Source: Clostridiales bacterium | GTDB taxonomy: Bacteria > Bacillota > Clostridia > Oscillospirales > Ruminococcaceae | Reading direction: 5' to 3' | NCBI GenBank assembly: GCA_012799315.1 | Contig: JAAZLM010000238.1 | Span: 1-7,877, forward strand | Length of the DNA: 7,877 bases | Shown: positions 1 to 4,244 of the stretch, piece by piece | How the letters are laid out: each line of letters starts with the position of its first letter | Numbering within the stretch: position 1 is the stretch's first letter | Program-made: the position numbers and the translations under genes | The notes under the pieces: model-generated | Seen by the model: only the letters and a program-made list of their open reading frames with translations | Database searches by the model: none | What the model was told of the DNA's origin: nothing

Positions 1-478
1 CGCCAAGTTCACTATCAAGCATATATAGTCCTTTGGCATCGTCGCCGAATAGTTCATATTTACCTATTAACTCTTGTGCGGTTGCCTCTTCTTCAGCTTG
101 CTCAGCGATGAACCAATCAAGGAATTGGCTAGTACGATAATCTTTATCCGCCTGTGCTTCAGAATATATATCATTGATTAGGCTTGTTACATACTTTTCA
201 TGTTCAAGCGCCATTGTTAGCGGTGTCTTAAAGTTTTCATAGCTGGCATCGGGTGCATCAATAGCACTGAGCACAACATCTATATCGCTGTTATGTAGAT
301 ACTGTGAGATGAGCATCGCATGATCGAATTCTTCCCTAGCTTGGAGCTTGAACCAATGTGCGAATCCGTTTAGATTCTCCGAAATATAGTAGTTGGACAT
401 ATCAAGATAGAGATATGCAGAATATAATTCCTTATTCACCTGCTGTTGTAGAAGATCCTTAACTTTACCGTTCATCAT
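1..478 (-). CDS. ftnA: Non-haem bacterial ferritin (iron storage), C-terminus cut by window edge
   Basis: This gene encodes the subunit of a 24-mer cytoplasmic ferritin that oxidises Fe(II) at a di-iron centre and stores it as ferric mineral. The 159 visible residues form the four-helix ferritin fold. Ferroxidase ligands fall where FtnA has them: Glu17, Glu50 and His53 (in AREEFDHA), Glu94 (LEHEK) and Gln127 (AEQAEEE), with Tyr24 nearby. Escherichia coli FtnA is about 165 residues, so only the last ten or so are missing. The start is set by AAAGGA (minus strand, 492-487), 8 nt before ATG 478; the next codon (475) is also ATG, so the first residue is uncertain by one. An in-frame ATG at 487 overlaps the ribosome site and is unlikely. 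The gene is divergent from a ZIP metal transporter. No haem-ligand methionine was sought beyond the family match, but the ligand pattern fits ferritin rather than bacterioferritin or Dps. Confidence 0.93.
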   Translation of the reverse strand, partial: MMNGKVKDLLQQQVNKELYSAYLYLDMSNYYISENLNGFAHWFKLQAREEFDHAMLISQYLHNSDIDVVLSAIDAPDASYENFKTPLTMALEHEKYVTSLINDIYSEAQADKDYRTSQFLDWFIAEQAEEEATAQELIGKYELFGDDAKGLYMLDSELG

Positions 479-559
479 AATATCCATCCTTTCATTATTT
501 GACCTTGAAAATGCTAACTTTTCTTGGTATAATATTTATATAAAATCGGTTTATATAAT

Positions 560-592
560 AACACTTGAGATTCAAGATACGAACTAAGTGTT
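560..592. promoter_or_regulatory. Inverted repeat in the ferritin-zupT divergent region
   Basis: AACACTT (560-566) and AAGTGTT (586-592) are perfect 7-base arms around a 19-base spacer. The spacer overlaps a second small palindrome, TTGA-GAT-TCAA (565-575). It lies about 80-115 bases upstream of the ferritin start and could be an operator or a leader hairpin of the ferritin transcript. No regulator is identified, and the whole 229-base region is so A+T-rich that chance repeats are common. Confidence 0.3.
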
Positions 593-632
593 TAACTTTA
601 ATTCTATTATAAATTATAGTATTATTTTTTTC

Positions 633-647
633 TGTGACAACATCACA
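633..647. promoter_or_regulatory. TGTGA-N5-TCACA palindrome, possible operator
   Basis: The site TGTGA-CAACA-TCACA has perfect 5-base arms and is relatively G+C-rich inside A+T-rich DNA, about 60 bases upstream of the zupT start. The half-sites resemble those bound by CRP/FNR-type or Rex-type regulators, but those families normally use a 6-base spacer, so the match is off by one. Treated as an unassigned candidate operator. Confidence 0.3.
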
Positions 648-660
648 AACAAATTTTTAT

Positions 661-679
661 TTTAGATTTATATTCTAAA
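661..679. promoter_or_regulatory. 19-bp inverted repeat just upstream of zupT, candidate metal-regulator operator
   Basis: TTTAGA (661-666) and TCTAAA (674-679) are perfect 6-base arms separated by 7 bases, giving a 19-base element ending 15 bases before the zupT ribosome site. A weak -10-like TATACT follows at 680-685, with TTATTT as a poor -35 at 657-662. If that promoter is used, the palindrome sits exactly in its spacer, the usual place for a repressor. The 19-base size recalls DtxR/MntR-family sites, but the base match is not good enough to name one. Confidence 0.35.
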
Positions 680-693
680 TATACTATTATTCG

Positions 694-701
694 AGGAGGG
701 G
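694..701 (+). promoter_or_regulatory. Strong ribosome binding site of zupT that points to a non-AUG start
   Basis: AGGAGGGG is a near-perfect Shine-Dalgarno sequence. In the zupT frame it is followed by CTA ATT ATA AAT AAT ACG. Counting from the end of AGGAGG (699), the ATA codon at 708 is 8 bases away and the ATT codon at 705 is 5 bases away. The first conventional start, TTG at 732, is 32 bases away, too far. There is no ATG, GTG or TTG at a workable distance in this frame. Confidence 0.75.
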
Positions 702-707
702 CTAATT

Positions 708-1508
708 ATAAATAATACGCTTATTGCTTTTTTGCTTACACTTCTAGCTGGATTGTCGACTGGAATCGGCAGTTTGATAGCTTTTTTCGCTAAGAAGACG
801 AATACGAAATTCCTTTCTGTTTCACTCGGATTGTCGGCTGGTGTAATGATTTATGTATCCATGGTTGAAATTTTCCCAGAGGCGCATAGCTCATTATCAA
901 GGCATTTTAATAGCAAGACTGCGATGATAATAACTGTTGTAGCCTTTTTCGCTGGTATGATACTAATCGGACTGATTGATAGTTTCATCCCGTCCGACCA
1001 GAATCCGCATGAGGCGAAATCCGTCGAAGATATGGATGCTGACAATATAGCGAAGAATAAATTGATGAGAACAGGTGTCTACACTGCTCTTGCCGTTGGT
1101 ATTCATAACTTCCCCGAAGGACTTGCTACATTTGTGTCGGCATTGAAGGATCCTAAACTTGCAATACCGATCGTGGTTGCGATAGCTATTCACAATATCC
1201 CCGAGGGGATCGCCGTGTCCGTTCCAATATATTATGCTACCGACAGTAGGAAGAAGGCCCTAATCTACTCATTTACTTCCGGCTTATCGGAGCCGATCGG
1301 AGCTATAATTGGATATGCACTGCTAATGCCCATTATGAACGAAGTGGTCTTTGGTATACTATTTGCGTCCGTCGCTGGCATTATGGTATTCATCTCCCTA
1401 GATGAGCTGCTCCCCGCTGCGCAAGAGTACGGTGAACACCATTCCGCTATTTATGGGCTTATTGCGGGAATGGCCATAATGGCATTTAGTCTTATACTAT
1501 TTATGTGA
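708..1508 (+). CDS. zupT: ZIP-family divalent metal (zinc/iron) transporter, ZupT type
   Basis: This is an inner-membrane importer of zinc and often iron, manganese or cobalt. Read from 708 it has 266 residues, usual for ZupT (about 255-270). It shows the two hallmark metal-site helices: HNFPEG with His133 and Glu137, and HNIPEG with His162 and Glu166. The C-terminal block ISLDELLPAAQEYGEHH is also typical. About eight hydrophobic segments are visible, with an acidic cytosolic loop (HEAKSVEDMDADN) after the third. The start is odd. The reading frame is homologous-looking from MNNTLIAFLL onward and the ribosome site fits the ATA at 708 (or ATT at 705), while the first standard start (TTG 732) would delete eight residues of the first membrane helix. 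A true rare start or a sequence error (ATG read as ATA) would both explain this. It is divergent from ferritin, suggesting joint control by metal status. Confidence 0.92.
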   Translation: MNNTLIAFLLTLLAGLSTGIGSLIAFFAKKTNTKFLSVSLGLSAGVMIYVSMVEIFPEAHSSLSRHFNSKTAMIITVVAFFAGMILIGLIDSFIPSDQNPHEAKSVEDMDADNIAKNKLMRTGVYTALAVGIHNFPEGLATFVSALKDPKLAIPIVVAIAIHNIPEGIAVSVPIYYATDSRKKALIYSFTSGLSEPIGAIIGYALLMPIMNEVVFGILFASVAGIMVFISLDELLPAAQEYGEHHSAIYGLIAGMAIMAFSLILFM

Positions 1509-1599
1509 GCGTTCTGTATTAATTATCACAAAATTCAAGCTGCATACTGTGTAAAATGCCTATTCCCATAATAAAATATGATTTTTTATGCGATTATTA

Positions 1600-1628
1600 T
1601 TGATTTTTATACAATATACTGTTATAAT
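1600..1628 (+). promoter_or_regulatory. Sigma-A promoter of the amino-acid ABC operon
   Basis: TTGATT (1600-1605) and a perfect TATAAT (1623-1628) are separated by exactly 17 bases. Transcription would start near 1635, giving a leader of about 113 nt before the binding-protein gene. The rest of the 239-base gap before it (1509-1599) is A+T-rich, with no convincing zupT terminator. Confidence 0.72.
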
Positions 1629-1706
1629 CTCTGTATAAGATTTTATCCGATTTAATGATAATAAGGCTTTGTTACAGCTCTATTTGCTAAATGGGTAAAA
1701 AATTAT

Positions 1707-1722
1707 CAATGTATATTCATTG
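1707..1722. promoter_or_regulatory. Short inverted repeat in the leader of the ABC operon
   Basis: CAATG (1707-1711) and CATTG (1718-1722) flank TATATT, ending 14 bases before the GGAGG ribosome site of the binding-protein gene. It could be an operator placed downstream of the promoter or a weak leader hairpin near the ribosome site. The half-site TATTCATTG recalls an arginine-repressor half-box, but the arm spacing is wrong for an ARG box, so no regulator is assigned. Confidence 0.3.
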
Positions 1723-1747
1723 CATAAAATTACATGGAGGAAATAAT

Positions 1748-2488
1748 ATGAAGAAATTGATTTTAGGAATCGTTATTGCAACATTATCATTAACTATTCT
1801 ACTAACTGGATGCGGATCATCCAAAGACACAATTATCATGGCGACTGAGGCGGGATTCGCCCCATACGAATATACTGATGATGGTAAAACTGTTGTCGGC
1901 GTTGACGTTGATATTGCAAATGAAATTGCAAAAGCACTAGGTAAGAAGCTTCAAATCGACAATACGGATTTTGATAGTGCTTTACTATCAGTACAACAAG
2001 GTAAGGCGGACTTTGCAGCTGCTGGAATTTCAGTAACTCCTGACCGTCAAGAAGATATGGATTTCTCAATCGAATATGCTGTATCAAAGCAAGTTATTGT
2101 AGTAAATAAATCTGCCAATAGGATTAACAGTGCCGACGATATAAAAGAAGATACAAAGGTCGGCGTTCAGCAAGGAACTGTTGCAGACTTCTATTTCACT
2201 GATGATGTGAAAACCGATATTAAAAGGTATCCCAAATTCCTTCAAGCGGCGGAAGAATTAAAGAACGATAAAATTGATTGCGTTGTTATGGACTCCCTCC
2301 CTGCTGAAGAAATGGTAAAGAACAACGATTCACTTGAAGTTCTTGATGGTGAGGTATTCACCGATTCATATGCTATCGCTGTTCAAAAAGGAAATCAAGA
2401 ATTACTGGACAAAATTAATGACGTTCTACAAAAGCTACTCGATGAGGGGAAAATTGATGAATTCACCGTTAATCACACAACAAAATAA
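1748..2488 (+). CDS. Polar amino-acid ABC transporter substrate-binding lipoprotein
   Basis: This is the membrane-tethered receptor (SBP_bac_3 family) that captures a polar amino acid and delivers it to the permease encoded next. It has 246 residues, normal for the family. Residues 1-21 are a lipoprotein signal peptide ending in the lipobox LLTGC, so Cys22 is lipidated. The mature part begins a typical first lobe (ATEAGFAPYEY, then GVDVDIANEIAKALG). It contains the ligand-carboxylate arginine in ISVTPDR (Arg100) and the ligand-amino aspartate in DCVVMD (Asp182). The start at ATG 1748 follows TGGAGGAAATAAT. An in-frame ATG at 1691 lacks a ribosome site and would put 19 polar residues before the signal peptide. 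Gene order matches the Bacillus artPQR and glutamine-type systems; Arg, Gln, His, cystine or Glu/Asp cannot be separated by eye. Confidence 0.93.
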   Translation: MKKLILGIVIATLSLTILLTGCGSSKDTIIMATEAGFAPYEYTDDGKTVVGVDVDIANEIAKALGKKLQIDNTDFDSALLSVQQGKADFAAAGISVTPDRQEDMDFSIEYAVSKQVIVVNKSANRINSADDIKEDTKVGVQQGTVADFYFTDDVKTDIKRYPKFLQAAEELKNDKIDCVVMDSLPAEEMVKNNDSLEVLDGEVFTDSYAIAVQKGNQELLDKINDVLQKLLDEGKIDEFTVNHTTK

Positions 2489-2497
2489 TCACTTATA

Positions 2498-2526
2498 TAT
2501 TAAAGGGCACAATGTGCCCTTTAATA
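2498..2526 (+). other. Intercistronic RNA hairpin between binding-protein and permease genes
   Basis: TATTAAAGGGCAC (2498-2510) pairs perfectly with GTGCCCTTTAATA (2514-2526) around a 3-base loop, giving a 13-bp stem. It starts 10 bases after the binding-protein stop codon. What follows is ATAATGATTTC rather than a U-run, so it is not a full intrinsic terminator. Such structures commonly stabilise the upstream message and reduce downstream expression, matching the known need for far more binding protein than permease. That role is inferred. Confidence 0.75.
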
Positions 2527-2543
2527 ATGATTTCAAATAATGC

Positions 2544-2549
2544 GGGAGG
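2544..2549 (+). promoter_or_regulatory. Ribosome binding site that places the permease start at TTG 2558
   Basis: GGGAGG lies 8 bases before an in-frame TTG at 2558. The upstream in-frame ATG at 2540 has no Shine-Dalgarno sequence before it and itself precedes this site, so TTG 2558 is the preferred start. Confidence 0.7.
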
Positions 2550-2557
2550 TCCGAATT

Positions 2558-3295
2558 TTGGAACAAATACTGAACTGGTTTAACGAAAAGGTGCTAGTCT
2601 GGCTTGAAGGAATATGGAACAACTTCCATCGTGCTTTTATTGAAAAAGGACGTTATATTGCATATATAGATGGATTTAAATTAACTCTCTTTGTTTCATT
2701 CTTCGCCGTAATATTAGGTGTCATTATCGGTCTAATTGTGGCAGTCCTGAAATATACATCGGCAAGGAACAAGCGGCTGAAGATTTTTGGCATGATTAGC
2801 AATTTATATATTACTATAATTAGGGGTACTCCTGTTTATGTGCAGCTACTCATAATTTATTATGTTATATTCACTTCAAGGGGTACATCCCCTCTCGTGG
2901 TTGCGATAATTTGCTTCGGAGTGAATTCAAGCGCATATGTAGCTGAGATTATTCGTGCCGGCATTGAGGCGGTCGATAAAGGGCAGATGGAGGCCGGCAA
3001 GTCGCTTGGGTTGAGCGGTATTCAGTCCATGACTTCAATTGTTCTACCGCAAGCAATTAAAAACATTCTTCCGGCACTCGGTAACGAATTCATCGTATTA
3101 ATAAAAGAGACCGCTATCGTCGGTGTTATTGCTGTCAATGACGTTACAAAAGCGGCACAAAATGTGAGTGGCATAACATATGACTTACTCACACCGCTAA
3201 TCATAACTGCGGTGATGTATTTAGTCGTTGTTGTGTTATTAACAAAGCTACTCGGATACTTTGAAAGGAGGTTGGCTCAAGGTGATCGACGTTAA
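2558..3295 (+). CDS. Polar amino-acid ABC transporter permease (HisM/GlnP family)
   Basis: This is the membrane-spanning channel subunit, acting as a homodimer, which takes the substrate from the lipoprotein and couples to the ATPase. It has 245 residues from TTG 2558. An amphipathic N-terminus ([11 protein letters not shown]) is followed by about five membrane helices, with [20 protein letters not shown] (39-58) as the first core helix. The family signature [13 protein letters not shown] is at 85-97. The EAA coupling loop ([12 protein letters not shown] through VLP) is at about 145-164, where it docks on the ATPase. The segment [14 protein letters not shown] (175-188) is also typical of the HisM/GlnP branch. 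A hairpin separates it from the binding-protein gene, and its last 14 bases overlap the ATPase gene, indicating translational coupling. Confidence 0.93.
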   Translation: MEQILNWFNEKVLVWLEGIWNNFHRAFIEKGRYIAYIDGFKLTLFVSFFAVILGVIIGLIVAVLKYTSARNKRLKIFGMISNLYITIIRGTPVYVQLLIIYYVIFTSRGTSPLVVAIICFGVNSSAYVAEIIRAGIEAVDKGQMEAGKSLGLSGIQSMTSIVLPQAIKNILPALGNEFIVLIKETAIVGVIAVNDVTKAAQNVSGITYDLLTPLIITAVMYLVVVVLLTKLLGYFERRLAQGDRR

Positions 3296-4007
3296 GAAGC
3301 TGAACAAATCATTCGGTGATAATCATGTTCTTAAGGATATTGATGAGCATATCAGCCGTGGTGAAAAGGTCGTAATAGTTGGGCCATCGGGCTCTGGGAA
3401 AAGTACTTTTCTACGTTGCTTGAATTTGATGGAGATACCCTCATCGGGAGATATATTCTTTGAAGATAAGAATATCACAAAAACAAAGGGCAAGCAATTG
3501 AATGCGATGCGTCAAAAGATGGGGATGGTATTCCAACATTTTAATCTATTCCCGCATCTGACAATCCTAGATAATATCACTCTAGCACCGATAAAGCTAA
3601 AGCTGATGAGTAAAAAGCAAGCACAGGAAAAAGCAATGCAGCTGCTCAAACGTGTCGGACTTGTTGATAAGGCAAAGCAGTATCCGAACCAACTATCCGG
3701 CGGACAAAAGCAGCGAATCGCCATTGTGCGAGCCCTTGCAATGAATCCGCAGGTTATGCTATTCGATGAGCCAACATCGGCACTTGATCCTGAAATGGTG
3801 GGCGAAGTTCTTGATTTGATGAAGCAGCTCGCTATTGATGGCATGACTATGGTAGTTGTAACTCATGAAATGGGATTTGCTAGAGAGGTCGGCTCACGGG
3901 TGTTATTCATGGATGAGGGCAGGATTGTTGAGCAGAATACTCCAAAGGAGTTTTTCGACAGTCCGCAGAATCCCCGTCTAAAAGACTTCCTATCAAAGGT
4001 ATTGTAA
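3282..4007 (+). CDS. Polar amino-acid ABC transporter ATP-binding protein (GlnQ/ArtM type)
   Basis: This is the cytoplasmic ATPase that powers the importer as a dimer docked on the permease. It has 241 residues, the usual length. Walker [10 protein letters not shown] is at 34-42, the Q-loop glutamine is Gln85 in [10 protein letters not shown], the signature LSGGQKQR is at 138-145, Walker B with catalytic glutamate is VMLFDE (Glu163), the D-loop is SALDPE, and the switch histidine is His195 in [16 protein letters not shown] and the FF(D/E)xPxxxRxxxFL tail are characteristic of the polar amino-acid subfamily. The start is GTG 3282, which gives the family-typical [19 protein letters not shown] (3264-3271) lies 10 bases upstream within the permease gene. 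It is the last gene of the operon, followed by a terminator. Confidence 0.95.
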   Translation: MIDVKKLNKSFGDNHVLKDIDEHISRGEKVVIVGPSGSGKSTFLRCLNLMEIPSSGDIFFEDKNITKTKGKQLNAMRQKMGMVFQHFNLFPHLTILDNITLAPIKLKLMSKKQAQEKAMQLLKRVGLVDKAKQYPNQLSGGQKQRIAIVRALAMNPQVMLFDEPTSALDPEMVGEVLDLMKQLAIDGMTMVVVTHEMGFAREVGSRVLFMDEGRIVEQNTPKEFFDSPQNPRLKDFLSKVL

Positions 4008-4012
4008 ATTCT

Positions 4013-4044
4013 ACATCCTCGAATATCGGGGATGTTTTCTTTTT
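4013..4044 (+). terminator. Intrinsic terminator of the ABC operon
   Basis: ACATCCTCG (4013-4021) pairs with CGGGGATGT (4027-4035) as a 9-bp stem with one G-U pair and a 5-base loop. It is followed by TTTTCTTTT. It begins 6 bases after the ATPase stop codon. Confidence 0.88.
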
Positions 4045-4064
4045 ATTGAACTTATTACATCCTA

Positions 4065-4093
4065 TTGATTTCCATATATATTTGTATTATAAT
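4065..4093 (+). promoter_or_regulatory. Sigma-A promoter of the GH5 gene
   Basis: TTGATT (4065-4070) and TATAAT (4088-4093) are separated by 17 bases, the same hexamers and spacing as the ABC-operon promoter. Transcription would start near 4100, leaving a leader of about 145 nt before the GH5 gene. Confidence 0.72.
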
Positions 4094-4174
4094 TAAATTT
4101 AACCTATTTTACACCATATTTAATATCAGATTCGCCATAAATCATATTCAAAGACACAACTATCTAATTCTTTT

Positions 4175-4189
4175 TGTTTGCGGTTTAAA
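4175..4189 (-). promoter_or_regulatory. cre-like site (possible CcpA catabolite repression) in the GH5 leader
   Basis: On the minus strand this reads TTTAAACCGCAAACA, which fits 14 of 15 positions of the Bacillus consensus WTGNAANCGNWNNCW (the G at position 3 is T). It lies about 75 bases downstream of the predicted transcription start, where CcpA would act as a roadblock. Catabolite control of a secreted glucanase is plausible. The consensus is degenerate, so chance is a real alternative. Confidence 0.35.
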
Positions 4190-4221
4190 GAGCGGCATTA
4201 ACATAGATAATCGCCTTTAAA
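4184..4221 (+). other. Possible leader hairpin upstream of the GH5 ribosome site
   Basis: TTTAAAG (4184-4190) pairs with CTTTAAA (4215-4221), and GCG (4192-4194) with CGC (4212-4214) after a one-base bulge, around a 17-base loop. It ends about 13 bases before the AGAGGA ribosome site (4235-4240). It is weak and A+T-rich, and its left arm overlaps the cre-like site. Confidence 0.25.
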
Positions 4222-4244
4222 TAAAAATATGAAAAGAGGATCTG

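Noticed and set aside
485..487. In-frame ATG at 487 (minus strand) as the ferritin start
   Set aside because: It overlaps the AAAGGA ribosome site; ATG 478 is 8 bases from that site and gives ferroxidase residues with FtnA-like numbering.
606..620. 7-1-7 inverted repeat ATTATAA-A-TTATAGT as a PerR or Fur box near ferritin
   Set aside because: Arm content is shifted relative to the PerR consensus and lacks the Fur GATAAT core; in A+T-rich DNA this is easily chance.
851..1193. Open frames antisense to zupT
   Set aside because: The sense frame has clear ZIP motifs throughout; the antisense frames have no start signals or family features.
1567..1590. A+T-only hairpin (CATAATAAAAT with ATTTTTTATG) as a zupT terminator
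   Set aside because: The stem is nearly all A-T with a bulge and no G+C core or proper U-run after it, so it would be too unstable to call.
1707..1722. ARG box for an arginine repressor upstream of the amino-acid importer
   Set aside because: One half-site fits, but the two halves abut instead of being separated by four bases, and the left half has a mismatch.
1691..1747. Upstream in-frame ATG that would lengthen the binding protein by 19 residues
   Set aside because: It has no Shine-Dalgarno sequence, and the extra polar residues would precede a perfectly formed lipoprotein signal peptide whose own ATG (1748) has a strong ribosome site.
2540..2557. ATG 2540 as the permease start
   Set aside because: The only ribosome site (2544-2549) lies after this codon and is correctly spaced for TTG 2558.
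3261..3281. TTG 3261 as the ATPase start
   Set aside because: That codon overlaps the ribosome site AAAGGAGG, and family proteins begin close to the [11 protein letters not shown] segment encoded from GTG 3282.
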